In this document: in pieces, positions 15,624 to 24,472 of the stretch
Numbering within the stretch: position 1 is the first letter of the stretch
How the letters are laid out: each line of letters starts with the position of its first letter
Assembly (NCBI GenBank): GCA_021827995.1
Contig: JAKATK010000006.1
Coordinates: forward strand, 1 to 64,000
Direction of reading: 5' to 3'
DNA from: Microcaldota archaeon
Lineage (GTDB): Archaea > Micrarchaeota > Micrarchaeia > Micrarchaeales > Micrarchaeaceae
DNA length: 64,000 nucleotides
Position numbers and translations under genes: made by a program
Notes under the pieces: generated by a model
Seen by the model: only the letters and a program-made list of their open reading frames with translations
Told to the model about the DNA's origin: nothing
Database searches by the model: none

Positions 15624-17009
15624 CTAGCCCCTGATAAGCCTTGCTATGACCGGCTTAACTGGCTGCGCTGGCTTCGGCTTCACGACCGGCTGGCTATCGT
15701 AAGTGTAATCGTAGCCAGACACTGCCATGTACCTTATGAAGTTGTGGTTCTTGTCGCGCTCGCCGGCTATCAGGAACGGCATGGAGTTGGTCGGGTCTAT
15801 GACGAATGTCCTGCCGTCTATCTGGACCTCGACCCAGGCATGCAGGGCGTTGCTGTTGCTGCTCATGGCCGTGCCGCCCACGAACAGTGGCACGGCGTTG
15901 AGCTTGCCGGCGGACAGCTCACGCTCCAGAACCAGGCAGGTCACCAGGGCGTACTCGAAGCACACGCCGGTGCCGTTCTTGCCCGATAGGCTATGCTTCT
16001 TGAACTCTATGAAGTGCTGCAGCGGTATGTCCTCCACGTTGTCGCCGAACTTCTTCACTATCTTCTCGAAGCCGTTCAGGTCGTACGCTATGTGGTTGTG
16101 GACGTAGTTGGCTAGCAGTATCGCGCGCTCCAGCTTCTCCGCGGTCGCCTTGTCCCCAACGAAGCTCAGGAGCTGCTTCTTGGTGTTGGCTGAGAGCGCA
16201 TTGGCGTCCGCGTACCTCTCGGCCTCGGCCGCGAACCTCGCCAGCGTCTTCTCGCTGGCCTGCGGTATGCGCACGCCGTAGCCGCCATTCGTGACACGCT
16301 TGCCGTAGCCGAACGGCATGCCGTTGTTGCTCGGGTCCGCCCTTATCTCTGAGTTGGCAGGTATCGTCCTGTCGAGTATCGCCAGCCTCGGCGGGGTCTG
16401 GTCGAAGACTATCGTGCTGTTGCTGCCTATCTCGGATTGCTCTATGTCGAGCATAGTGAGCCTGTCCAGCCTCGTGCTGGCCTCAGCTATGCTCCTGACG
16501 TTGCTGCCCACGTGCGATATGAATATTATTATCTTGCCCCTGCCGGCATCGAGGTACGCGCCGCTGTCGATCCTGGAGTGCTGTACGCTTATTATGCTGT
16601 TGCTGCCGTTTGCTATCAGCGTCACGTTGCTGCCTATCTGCGAGTCCTCTATGTAATTCTTCTCGTCGTTGCTGCCGCTCTTCTTCTGCCTGCCCATTGT
16701 TATTATCGTGGCGTTAGCCCCTATGCTGCAGTCCTTGAGCTCCATCTCGCCGTACACTATGGCGTTACTCGCCATGCTCACGTTGTCCAGCAGGACGCCA
16801 GCGCCTACCCAGCCGCCCCTCGAGCCATCGGGGTTTATGTGCCGCTTCAGCTCGACCTCACGCTCGCGGCCGCGTATCGACAGCTTGGCCTTGATCGGCG
16901 TATCGTCGTCCTCCAGGCTGCGCAGATAACTCACGAAGCTTTCAGTATCTTGGAACACAAGTGCCTTTGCCGGGACCGCTGCCTCCCTGAGCGCCTTTTC
17001 ACTCTCCAT
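15624..17009 (-). CDS. Beta-repeat protein with C-terminal transglutaminase-like domain
   Basis: 461 residues without a signal peptide. Residues ~60-240 form short strands repeating about every 20 residues, with recurring IGSN/VGSN turns (CSIGANATII, SQIGSNVTLI, SHVGSNVRSI, SEIGSNSTIV), as in a right- or left-handed beta helix. Residues ~320-430 carry a transglutaminase-type triad: Cys in TGVCFEYALV, His in NALHAWVEV, Asp in FVIDPTNSMPF. Such domains are usually proteases or amidases. The partner and substrate are unknown. The start chosen is the ATG preceded by GAGAGGGG; a GTG six codons earlier is possible. A TTATAAAT box lies about 45 bases upstream. Confidence 0.75.
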   Translation of the reverse strand: MESEKALREAAVPAKALVFQDTESFVSYLRSLEDDDTPIKAKLSIRGREREVELKRHINPDGSRGGWVGAGVLLDNVSMASNAIVYGEMELKDCSIGANATIITMGRQKKSGSNDEKNYIEDSQIGSNVTLIANGSNSIISVQHSRIDSGAYLDAGRGKIIIFISHVGSNVRSIAEASTRLDRLTMLDIEQSEIGSNSTIVFDQTPPRLAILDRTIPANSEIRADPSNNGMPFGYGKRVTNGGYGVRIPQASEKTLARFAAEAERYADANALSANTKKQLLSFVGDKATAEKLERAILLANYVHNHIAYDLNGFEKIVKKFGDNVEDIPLQHFIEFKKHSLSGKNGTGVCFEYALVTCLVLERELSAGKLNAVPLFVGGTAMSSNSNALHAWVEVQIDGRTFVIDPTNSMPFLIAGERDKNHNFIRYMAVSGYDYTYDSQPVVKPKPAQPVKPVIARLIRG

Positions 17010-17318
17010 TCTTACCCCTCTCTCCACCTTGCGTTATACTCTCGTGTCACATTTATAACCCTTTCCTGGGGCTGCTGGCTGCCGCCCTGCAGCCTCACGT
17101 CACGCCAGCTGGGCGCACGCAGGTCTATTGCCTTTTGCAGGAACGCCACAGGCCATTGTACCATTATGCGTAGCCTTATGCCGGTATGCGCACCGCATTG
17201 ATTCGGTTGAACGCGGAAACCGATAATGCACGTCTTGTGCAAAGGCGGCTTTGCGCGCTGTGGCTGCGCGGAATTGACTCTGGATATCGAGTCCGTGGAT
17301 GCCGTGCCGGTCACAGGA
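17010..17318. other. 309-base gap between map and the transglutaminase gene
   Basis: The gap holds the minus-strand promoter of the downstream gene (TTATAAAT near 17054-17061). A minus-strand frame stays open across it, but it runs through that promoter and has no recognisable family. Short hairpins (GCAC..GTGC near 17230) are present. No RNA gene was identified. Confidence 0.4.
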
Positions 17319-18257
17319 CTATGCTGGACCGGTGAGCACCCTGCAGCCGTCCTTCTCTACAAGAAGCTCAGACTCGAACTGCGATACCAAGCCGTTGCCG
17401 AGCTCGACAAGAACTGGGTACGCCCTTATCGCGTCTGCAGCGAGCAGCTCCCTCACCGCGGCGTAGAGGCCGAACTTCGACTGGGCGCTGCCTGCGAGCC
17501 ACCTGACCGCGAACGGGTCGTGCGGGTACTTGGCCTCTATCTCTGACAGGACCTTCCTGGCTGCAGGCGAGCGCACCGAGAACTCGCCGATGTAGTCGTA
17601 TATCTCGTAGAAGTCACCGTCGGATACCATGCCGCGGCCGTCGGTAGCGAATGGCTCTATCGCTATTGTCATGCCATCGGTGATCTCTGTGTCGTCGCCG
17701 TTGTCGTAGTTCGGCACGAAAACGCTCGAGTGCAGCTCGTGCTCGCCCACGCCGTGGCCGCCCAGGTTCCTTATGGGCTTCAGGCCGCGCTTCTCTATCG
17801 CTTTGGCTATCGCTGCGCCTATGTCCCTGACCTTGACGCCTGCACGCACAGTGGCTATCGCATCGCTCAGCGCGGCCTGCGCGGCCTCTAGAAGCTTGCC
17901 GTTGTTGCCAGACAGGTCTATCGTGAGGGCGCAGTCGCCCAGGATGCCGTCCTTCTCTGCGCCGAAGTCGAGCTTCACCACGTCCTTGTCGCCGAAGAGC
18001 TTCTCGTCCCCGAGAGATGGCGTGTAGTGCGCGGCCTGCTCGTTTACCGATATGTTGAGCGGGAACGCTATGCCGAAGCCCTTCTGCTTCAGGAAACCCT
18101 CAGCATGCTCGGCCACGTCTATGAGCCTGACGCCCGGCTTCACCATAGCAGACGCGCTCTTCAGCGCCTCGTATGATACCCTACCGACCTCAGCGGCTAC
18201 CGCTGCCTTGTCCGCTCCTGCGGCGGCCTCCTTCGCTGGCTCGTTTGCTTCGGCCAT
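17319..18257 (-). CDS. map: Methionine aminopeptidase, type II
   Basis: 312 residues. It removes the initiator methionine from new proteins. Metal ligands are visible in KLDFGAEKDGILGDCALTIDL (two aspartates), NLGGHGVGEHELH (histidine), IAIEPFA and SQFESELLV (glutamates). An insertion of ~60 residues between the last histidine and glutamate regions marks it as type II. The first ~20 residues are alanine-rich and probably disordered. It starts 11 bases after polB and is co-transcribed. Confidence 0.93.
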   Translation of the reverse strand: MAEANEPAKEAAAGADKAAVAAEVGRVSYEALKSASAMVKPGVRLIDVAEHAEGFLKQKGFGIAFPLNISVNEQAAHYTPSLGDEKLFGDKDVVKLDFGAEKDGILGDCALTIDLSGNNGKLLEAAQAALSDAIATVRAGVKVRDIGAAIAKAIEKRGLKPIRNLGGHGVGEHELHSSVFVPNYDNGDDTEITDGMTIAIEPFATDGRGMVSDGDFYEIYDYIGEFSVRSPAARKVLSEIEAKYPHDPFAVRWLAGSAQSKFGLYAAVRELLAADAIRAYPVLVELGNGLVSQFESELLVEKDGCRVLTGPA

Positions 18258-18268
18258 AAAAACACTGT

Positions 18269-20755
18269 TTAAAGCTTGCTCTGTTTGCCTCCCTTCCTCA
18301 GTTCCTCCTCGCTGAAATTTAACTCTTTCAGTATGCGCATGGTTGCGGGCAGCACCTGGTGGCTAATGTAGTAATCAGGGTCGTAGTCCTTGGCCATCTC
18401 CTCCAGCCTGGCCTTGTCAGATACGGACGACCCGCTCTTCGTTATCACGTAGCCGATGACGGCGTGCTCCAGCTCGTCGCGCCTCTTCGCCCCGGACTCC
18501 AGCGCCTTGCGCGCCGCGGCGAGTTCCGGCGACTTCGAGTCGTAGCTGTCGATGCTCTTCCTGAGCTGCGTGTTTATCACAAGTTCCTTCATCGGCACCT
18601 TGCCGGATCTGAGCTCCTCTATCACATGCCTGACCAGTTCGGCGGCCTTCTCAGCGCTGCCGTCCTTGAGTATGGCCTCGAGGACGCGCATCTGAGTATC
18701 CCTCGCTATCCTGGACCAGTCCCTCCTGACCAGCTCGAAACCCCTGACCTTTATCCTGCCTCGCTCGGATATGAGCGCGTACTTCTTCTTCGCGCCGACA
18801 GGTTCCTTGTCGGACTTCTTGCCGACGAAGACGCCCCTGGCGTAGAAGTCCTCGAGCTCTAGTTCCATCGACTCCGGCAGGCCGGAGTTGTACTCCCTCA
18901 TGAAGGCCATCGCCTCGTCCTTGCTCTTGCCGCCTAGAAGCATGACCAATGAATCCGTGTCGCCGTAGATGACCCTGAAGCCCCTGCGCTCCGCCTCGTC
19001 TATTGTCTGCGTTATGTACTGCCTGCCGTAGGCGGTGACGCTCGAGGCGCACGCCCTAGAGTACCAGCGCGACCTCGCGTAGCCGAGGTAGCCGTAGAAC
19101 GAGTTAGCCACTATCTTCAGCGCCTGCGACCTCGAGCCCAGGGTTAAACTGTCTGGGTGCTCCTTGAACTGCCTCTTGACCTCTATGCGCTGCTCTATCA
19201 TGCTGCGCAGTATGGTTGGCGTTATGCTCCTCCTGTGCTTGTCGAACCTGATGCCGTCGGGCGACTCGTAGTAGTCCGTGCACGTCTCGCAAATCGATGA
19301 TGGGTCTATGTTGTGCGACACTATTATCGAAGGGTACAGTCCCCTGAAGTCGAATATCGCCAGGTTTTCGTATATGCCTGGGAGTGGCGTCTTCACGTAG
19401 GCGCCGATTATCGGGTTCGCGAGCCTGGCCCTGATCTCCTGCTCCGTGGGCTTGTTCGGGACCAGCTCGCCGAAGTTGTGCGCGTAGCGCATGAGCATGA
19501 ATTCGACGAGCTGGCCGGTGGTCGACACAGCCACGTCGCTGAGCGTGTCTCCGGTGATCCTGGACAGCTCCATCGTTATGGGCGCGAGCATGTCGAATAC
19601 CTTGTGCAGGGCCTCGGAGTCGTTCATGTTGTACCTCGCGAGGATCTTCAGGTCGTCATCGCTGCCATCCCACAGCTTGTATATGTCGCGCTTCTCCACC
19701 GTGAGCTTCTTGTCGTCAGTGAGCGCCTCGTAGACGTTCTTTAGGGTGTAGCTGTTGAGTTTTAGTATGCGCTCTGCTGCGCCAACCACTGATATGAACT
19801 TGACGACCTGGTACATGTCGACGTGCGCCCTGCCGGCTATCTTGACACGGTCGACGAGGCCGTGCCTCTCGTACCTGGTGCCGCCATCGAACCTGCTGAG
19901 GTCAAGATCGTGCCTTAGCGCCTTGGCCCTGTCCAGCATGTACTTTATGTCGAAGTTAGCGGAGTTGTAGCCGGACACTATGTCTATGTCGAGCTCATCG
20001 AGCAGCGAGGAGAACCTCTCGAGCATCTCCACCTCGCTGCCCAGAGTTTCTACGAACGGCAGGTCTATGTGCTTGAACGTGAGGACGCCGCCACCTCGCT
20101 TGCCTCTGGCGTTGTACGAGTAGCTTATCATTATTATCGGGTCCTTCTCTGGCCTTGGAACCCCTAGGGGGTTGTATGTCTCGATGTCGAAGCAGAGCAC
20201 ATTAGGCTCTACGCGTGCACCAGGCTCGCGCGCCAAGCTCTCCGCCGCTAGCTTTCCGTTTTCCTCCCTGACACTGATACTGAAGCAGGTCAGCTGCTCG
20301 ATGCCCTTGTCTATCACGTACCTCTTGGAGAACGGTATGTCGTCCTCGTATCGCTCCCCCAGGCTCGACGCTGCGGCGCTCAGTTTCGGTATCTCGAACG
20401 GCGCCGACGCCGTTACCTTGAAGGCGTCAGTCTCCTTGCCGAAGAGGCTCAGCTTTACCTTCTCGACTTTCTGCGGCCTTATCACCCCGGTGGGTTCCCG
20501 CACCACTATCTGCATGACGTCCTGCTCGTGCACCTCGCCTTTGGGCACAAGATAGAAGTACGGCTTGAACGAAGGGTCGAAAACCTCGTGCGACTTGCCG
20601 TCGCTGCCCATGACAGTGAGCCGTATCAATGCAGCAGGTCCTGCGACCAGATAGTCGATGTCTAGGACCGCGCCGGTTATCGTTTTTGTTGGACCAGCAT
20701 ATTTGCTCGCTGCGACAGCGCCAGACATCTTACCTTCTGGGTCGTTTGATTGCAT
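18269..20755 (-). CDS. polB: Family-B DNA polymerase (replicative, with proofreading exonuclease)
   Basis: 828 residues from the chosen ATG. Exonuclease motifs are DIET (190-193), GYNSANFDIKYM (~262-273) and YNMNDSEA (~375-382). Polymerase motifs are A, DFRGLYPSI (469-477), B, KIVANSFYGYLGY (547-559), and C, YGDTDS (597-602). The thumb and the KKKYA region follow. The short C-terminal tail NFSEEELRKGGKQSKL could be a clamp-contact region. The frame stays open upstream for 112 codons, but a TATA box centred 26 bases before this ATG and the normal length favour this start. No intein is present here. Confidence 0.95.
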   Translation of the reverse strand: MQSNDPEGKMSGAVAASKYAGPTKTITGAVLDIDYLVAGPAALIRLTVMGSDGKSHEVFDPSFKPYFYLVPKGEVHEQDVMQIVVREPTGVIRPQKVEKVKLSLFGKETDAFKVTASAPFEIPKLSAAASSLGERYEDDIPFSKRYVIDKGIEQLTCFSISVREENGKLAAESLAREPGARVEPNVLCFDIETYNPLGVPRPEKDPIIMISYSYNARGKRGGGVLTFKHIDLPFVETLGSEVEMLERFSSLLDELDIDIVSGYNSANFDIKYMLDRAKALRHDLDLSRFDGGTRYERHGLVDRVKIAGRAHVDMYQVVKFISVVGAAERILKLNSYTLKNVYEALTDDKKLTVEKRDIYKLWDGSDDDLKILARYNMNDSEALHKVFDMLAPITMELSRITGDTLSDVAVSTTGQLVEFMLMRYAHNFGELVPNKPTEQEIRARLANPIIGAYVKTPLPGIYENLAIFDFRGLYPSIIVSHNIDPSSICETCTDYYESPDGIRFDKHRRSITPTILRSMIEQRIEVKRQFKEHPDSLTLGSRSQALKIVANSFYGYLGYARSRWYSRACASSVTAYGRQYITQTIDEAERRGFRVIYGDTDSLVMLLGGKSKDEAMAFMREYNSGLPESMELELEDFYARGVFVGKKSDKEPVGAKKKYALISERGRIKVRGFELVRRDWSRIARDTQMRVLEAILKDGSAEKAAELVRHVIEELRSGKVPMKELVINTQLRKSIDSYDSKSPELAAARKALESGAKRRDELEHAVIGYVITKSGSSVSDKARLEEMAKDYDPDYYISHQVLPATMRILKELNFSEEELRKGGKQSKL

Positions 20756-20775
20756 GATAAGTTTCAGGCGAAGAA

Positions 20776-20785
20776 GTTTAATAAT
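20776..20785 (-). promoter_or_regulatory. TATA box of polB-map
   Basis: ATTATTAAAC on the minus strand, centred about 26 bases before the polB ATG. This predicts a leaderless transcript and supports the chosen start over the longer open frame. Confidence 0.5.
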
Positions 20786-20817
20786 GCGCTCGGTAATCTG
20801 ACTCGCTACCGGCACCG

Positions 20818-21759
20818 GTGCGGTGGCGCGATGGGTACATGCCAGGCTTCGTTTACAGCAAGGAGTATTACAGGATAGTCCGCACGTTACCGCGCTTGAT
20901 AGGTACAATACTCGCAAAAGAGGATATGGAAGGCGCGACCACCAGGCTTCTAGAGGGTGGTTATAGCGATGTAGTCCTGCTCGCAGAACGTGGCGACAGG
21001 AGACGCGTAATAAAGATACCGATAGAGGAGGGCTCGGCGACGAACGAGGTCTACTGGTACAGCGTGGTGAACGCCTGCGGGCTCGCTGCACCGAGGCTGG
21101 TTGCGTACGACATCTCTAAGAGATCCGTTCCATACGTCTACGAGGTGCTGGAGCACGTGAACGGGAGGGTACCGTCATCAAGGGGCGAGCTATACGATGC
21201 CGGCCTCTTCGCTGGGAAACAGCTCAGGGCGCTGCACCGAATACGAACGACCGGCTTTGGCAGCATGACCATGCGTGGCTGGAACTGCAGGACGTGGCTG
21301 GACGTGCTAAAGAACCAGATAGTGCCGGAAGTAGAGGAGCATGCGCTGAGCGTGCTCTCGACCAGTGAAATGGAGATGGTTCACGAGCTGACAATCTACA
21401 ACAAAGGCATAGACATCAAAAAACCGAGAATGCTGCACGGAGACCTTCACCAGGACAACATGCTCTTCATGAAGGGGGACAACGGCTTCGTCATGTTCGA
21501 CCCGGGTTATGCCATATCCGGCGACCCGATGTTCGACCTGGCGTACGCCACGATAAGGAGGTCGGCTGGTTTTGACGAGGGTATCTCGGATGGCTACGGC
21601 GTAGAATCGCTCACCGACGCCGAATCGCACAGGTTCGCGCTGCTCAGGCTGTTCTGCTTGCTCAAGGAACTGTCTGAGTACATCAAGAACAAGGACAGCG
21701 CGTTCAAGATACGCAGGCTCAGCAACAGCCTCAGGCACGAGGCGAGCGCATTTGCATAG
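20818..21759 (+). CDS. APH/choline-kinase-like small-molecule phosphotransferase
   Basis: 313 residues with a protein-kinase-like fold. The lysine VIKIP (K66) would bind phosphate, the Brenner-type catalytic loop is HGDLHQDN (207-214), and the metal motif is FDPG (227-230). It resembles aminoglycoside phosphotransferase or fructosamine/homoserine kinase-type enzymes; the substrate is unknown. The GTG start is uncertain; an ATG seven codons in (20839) is an alternative. It is divergent from polB. Confidence 0.75.
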   Translation: MRWRDGYMPGFVYSKEYYRIVRTLPRLIGTILAKEDMEGATTRLLEGGYSDVVLLAERGDRRRVIKIPIEEGSATNEVYWYSVVNACGLAAPRLVAYDISKRSVPYVYEVLEHVNGRVPSSRGELYDAGLFAGKQLRALHRIRTTGFGSMTMRGWNCRTWLDVLKNQIVPEVEEHALSVLSTSEMEMVHELTIYNKGIDIKKPRMLHGDLHQDNMLFMKGDNGFVMFDPGYAISGDPMFDLAYATIRRSAGFDEGISDGYGVESLTDAESHRFALLRLFCLLKELSEYIKNKDSAFKIRRLSNSLRHEASAFA

Positions 21760-21806
21760 CGTAGTTACCTGGCATGCGTGTGCGTAGGATACCGGTACCG
21801 CTTGGC

Positions 21807-21989
21807 TTAGCTGATAAACCAGATTCTGCCAATAAATTCTGCGGGTCGCCCATACCGTTCGTGGCGTTCCTGGATTATCTCGCCTGATAGCTGGGTTGCC
21901 TTTTTGTTGCTGGCCGCGCTGACTGGAGCGTGCAATACCGTTAGGCCAGAGACGATGTGCGTACCGAAGCGCTGACGGCTAACCTGCAT
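21807..21989 (-). CDS. Possible 60-aa leaderless small protein
   Basis: A 60-residue frame of unknown family, basic and largely hydrophilic. Composition alone would not support it. It is listed because its ATG lies 24.5 bases from the centre of the palindromic CTTTAAAG box, mirroring the leaderless start of the divergent winged-helix gene at 22039. It may be spurious. If it is not real, 21760-22038 holds only the promoter. Confidence 0.3.
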   Translation of the reverse strand: MQVSRQRFGTHIVSGLTVLHAPVSAASNKKATQLSGEIIQERHERYGRPAEFIGRIWFIS

Positions 21990-22009
21990 GCCCTAGCTGA
22001 CAGCTCAAG

Positions 22010-22017
22010 CTTTAAAG
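22010..22017. promoter_or_regulatory. Palindromic TATA box, possibly bidirectional
   Basis: CTTTAAAG is a self-complementary octamer centred 25.5 bases before the plus-strand ATG at 22039 and 24.5 bases before a minus-strand ATG at 21989. The plus-strand use is well supported by the leaderless spacing; the minus-strand use depends on the small frame being real. Confidence 0.45.
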
Positions 22018-22038
22018 GATTGCGCTCGATATAGAATT

Positions 22039-22512
22039 ATGGGCATCAAGTACTGGGAGTTCGAAGACGCGCCGCTCAAGGAGAAGCTCAAGGACGCGAA
22101 CGCGGGCACGATCGCGAGGATATTCTTCGACAGCGAGACAGAGGCCTACAGGTTCGCGGTCCTGCTCTATCAGGTCAAGAAGAACGGGCACATGACACTA
22201 AAGCAGGTGCCAGCGTCGATACCGATCTCGACGGCAAAGCGCTATCTCGACTACGCGGTGCAGATAGGGCTGCTCAAGCATGAGGACAGGGAGTACGAGC
22301 TCACCGACAGGTTCACGAAGCCGCTAAGGAACATAGCTACTTACATAAAGGAGTGGATGGATACGCAGAGGGATGAGGATCTGGCCATAGAGTTCCCTGG
22401 CGCGAGGACAGAGCGGCAGAACAAGCGTGGTGGGCGGCAGCATGCGGACGCGGCCGCTAGCGGCCCGAACGGCGATGAGGCTTTGGAGGAGAAGGCCCAG
22501 GACGCCGATTGA
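22039..22512 (+). CDS. Winged-helix DNA-binding protein with low-complexity tail
   Basis: 157 residues. Residues ~35-105 form a winged helix-turn-helix (FAVLLYQVKKNGHMTLKQV, ISTAKRYLDYAVQIGLLKHE, YELTDRF). The last ~35 residues are charged and alanine/glycine-rich and probably disordered. It is probably a DNA-binding regulator. The start is leaderless from the TATA box 25 bases upstream. The ankyrin gene follows 121 bases later. Confidence 0.75.
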   Translation: MGIKYWEFEDAPLKEKLKDANAGTIARIFFDSETEAYRFAVLLYQVKKNGHMTLKQVPASIPISTAKRYLDYAVQIGLLKHEDREYELTDRFTKPLRNIATYIKEWMDTQRDEDLAIEFPGARTERQNKRGGRQHADAAASGPNGDEALEEKAQDAD

Positions 22513-22633
22513 CCGGCATGACAATGACTCTGGCGCATGCAGTGCTAAGTCGGATAGCTCGTATTTCGTCTTGATTGGTGTTTTATTGCCTGGAGGAGGT
22601 AAACCTGAGAATGGCTCGAACCGTTTCGTTGGC

Positions 22634-23767
22634 ATGGTGCGTGGCGGAGCCGATTCTGGCGTGAGAGACAGGCACGGCAACACGGCGCTGATAGCTGCCG
22701 CAGCCGCAGACGATATCAAGGCTGTGAGGGCGCTAATACGCAGCGGCGCAGACGCTAACGCAGAGAACGCTAGGGGGGAGACCGCGCTCATGATGGCCGC
22801 GGCCAATGGCGACACGGAGCTCGTGGGGGCCCTGCTCGGCGCCGGCGCGCATGCTGGCACGAGGGACGCTTCTGGCGGCACCGCTCTCATGCGCGCTGCG
22901 AACGAGGGTGATGCGGAAGTGGTCGGAGCCCTGATAAAGGCCGGCGCCTACGTCAACGCCATCGACGATTTTGGCAGGTCGGCGCTCTCAATCGCTGTGA
23001 TCGCGGGTAATTTCGAGGCCGCTGCAGCTCTGATTGTGGGCGGTGCCTCGCTCCCGGAAGGCTGGGCGCAGAGGCACGTCAATGACGTAACGCTGGTCAG
23101 GGGCGCGATAGAGTTCGAGAGCAACACCGACTTGAGGTCGGCGATGACGCGCGTCTTTGATGTATTCGTGGCCTCATGCGAGAGCCGCATGCCGGAATAC
23201 AGCATCGAGGTTAAGGACTACGAGTTCCTAGATGCTGACAACAAGATTATGCTTGGTGTCTCGCTGTACTCGCCGATGGAGTACGCTGACGTTCGCAAGG
23301 TACCTTATGAGAAGATAAGCATGGCCATGACGCCAGAATGCGGCATAAGCTTCAGTTGCGAGGTCAGGATAACCCCTGGAGGGCACGCCGGAGCGTCAGA
23401 GATTTACCGTGTCCTCGGCAGGGTATCGAAGTCATCTGGTGGCCTCACGGTGTCAGCAAAGGTCGAACCGAAGCTCACGATCAAGTTCTATGACAGGCGG
23501 GCCGATGCTACAAGGCTGCTGTCGGCCGTGGCTGTAGGCGACACCAAACTCGTAGGGAAGCTATTGAGTGACGGCGCGGACGTGAACGCCAAGGACAAGA
23601 AGCGCAACAGCGCTCTGGTGTGGGCCGCGATGATGGCGCGCCTAGGCGTAGCAAAGCTGCTCCTAGCGAGGGGCGCTGATGCTAGGGACGCGTTGGCTAC
23701 GCTCGCGAGGCTCAACTTCCCTGACGGCGTACGCTTCCTGACTGAACTGCCGAAAGGCAAGCGATGA
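22634..23767 (+). CDS. Ankyrin-repeat protein
   Basis: About 377 residues. At least four ankyrin repeats occupy residues ~1-130 (DRHGNTALIAAAAADDIKAV-type units with RSGADANAEN turns) and two more lie at the C-terminus (TKLVGKLLSDGADVNAKD and GVAKLLLARGADARD). Between them is a ~150-residue domain with EVKDYEFLDADNKIMLGV strands that I do not recognise. Ankyrin proteins bind other proteins. The start is uncertain: the first in-frame ATG is 33 bases after a strong GGAGGAGGT, and an in-frame TTG at 22571 lies before it. The frame is also open further upstream, overlapping the winged-helix gene. Confidence 0.75.
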   Translation: MVRGGADSGVRDRHGNTALIAAAAADDIKAVRALIRSGADANAENARGETALMMAAANGDTELVGALLGAGAHAGTRDASGGTALMRAANEGDAEVVGALIKAGAYVNAIDDFGRSALSIAVIAGNFEAAAALIVGGASLPEGWAQRHVNDVTLVRGAIEFESNTDLRSAMTRVFDVFVASCESRMPEYSIEVKDYEFLDADNKIMLGVSLYSPMEYADVRKVPYEKISMAMTPECGISFSCEVRITPGGHAGASEIYRVLGRVSKSSGGLTVSAKVEPKLTIKFYDRRADATRLLSAVAVGDTKLVGKLLSDGADVNAKDKKRNSALVWAAMMARLGVAKLLLARGADARDALATLARLNFPDGVRFLTELPKGKR

Positions 23768-23820
23768 GCTTTCGGACAGGTGCGTAGGAGGCCCAATAGC
23801 TTCGCCCTCCAAGCGGCTCT

Positions 23821-24036
23821 TCAAACCATTTCGTGGGACAAATAGTACGCGCATATCTGGTTCGATTCTGTGAAGTTACTCTGGTTGCCGGTGAACGGGC
23901 CCACCCAGGCATCGTACTGGTACCAGTACCTGCCGGCAGGCAGCTTTATGACCGGGTTGGTTATTTGCCCGTTTGAGCTTCCCAGCGCCAAAACTCTCAG
24001 AGAGAGAAAGGATAAGGTTAGGACATCGATTATGAA
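23821..24036 (-). pseudogene. 3' remnant of a secreted or surface protein gene
   Basis: The frame is open for about 70 codons with no convincing start and ends TGA. The C-terminal ~45 residues read as genuine extracellular beta-type protein: NPVIKLPAGRYWYQYDAW, then GPFTGNQSNFTESNQ, which has N-glycosylation-type sequons. A stop lies directly upstream and the next gene's end overlaps. It is likely the tail of a lost gene. It is GC-rich like its neighbours up to about 23970. Confidence 0.5.
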
Positions 24037-24422
24037 TTACGGAATGAAGCTATATAAATAATAAGCCTCAGCGGGATTAGCGGTAGTACTCCTCCAAAAA
24101 GTCCAGCAAGGACTATCCGTTTCTTTGATAGGTGTATTAGTACTTGTTCTAAATTATCTGACGCAGCAATTCTACGGAGCAGAATAATCTTCCAGACTAC
24201 TATAATCGGCATAATCAATAATATACCGTCTAGTATCAAAAATAATATAGAAATAAAAAGTGGCAGAGTCGTTGTTCCCTGCATCAGTTTATTAACTAAT
24301 GAGGCCAACTCGCCGCTTGAACTTATAATGTAAATTGGTGCAGCTAAAAGCGAAAGTATTAACGCTGCTGAAAGTAAGGTTTTCACACGAACTAATACAA
24401 TGTCCTCTTTTGATGCCACCAT
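24030..24422 (-). CDS. AT-rich small membrane protein, three spans
   Basis: 130 residues with hydrophobic spans at about 12-34, 50-80 and 105-127, and short basic loops (LLRRIAASDNLEQVLIHLSKKR). The ATG is preceded by GGTGAT. Codon use is AT-rich, unlike neighbouring genes, suggesting recent acquisition. Family not recognised. It sits between a surface-protein remnant and another hydrophobic fragment on the same strand. Confidence 0.55.
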   Translation of the reverse strand: MVASKEDIVLVRVKTLLSAALILSLLAAPIYIISSSGELASLVNKLMQGTTTLPLFISILFLILDGILLIMPIIVVWKIILLRRIAASDNLEQVLIHLSKKRIVLAGLFGGVLPLIPLRLIIYIASFRNS

Positions 24423-24472
24423 ACTAAATCACCATTACAACGAATAAATATGCTGCAATTATGTCCATGCGG

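Noticed and set aside
17012-17314. 100-codon minus-strand frame between map and the transglutaminase gene
   Set aside because: It passes through the downstream gene's TATA box, lacks a ribosome-binding site and matches no family I know.
18269-21091. Longer polB frame starting at 21091
   Set aside because: The extra 112 residues are the antisense of the kinase gene; a TATA box and family length support the start at 20755.
22427-22633. Ankyrin gene start at 22427
   Set aside because: This segment overlaps the winged-helix gene in another frame and is low-complexity; repeats begin after 22634.
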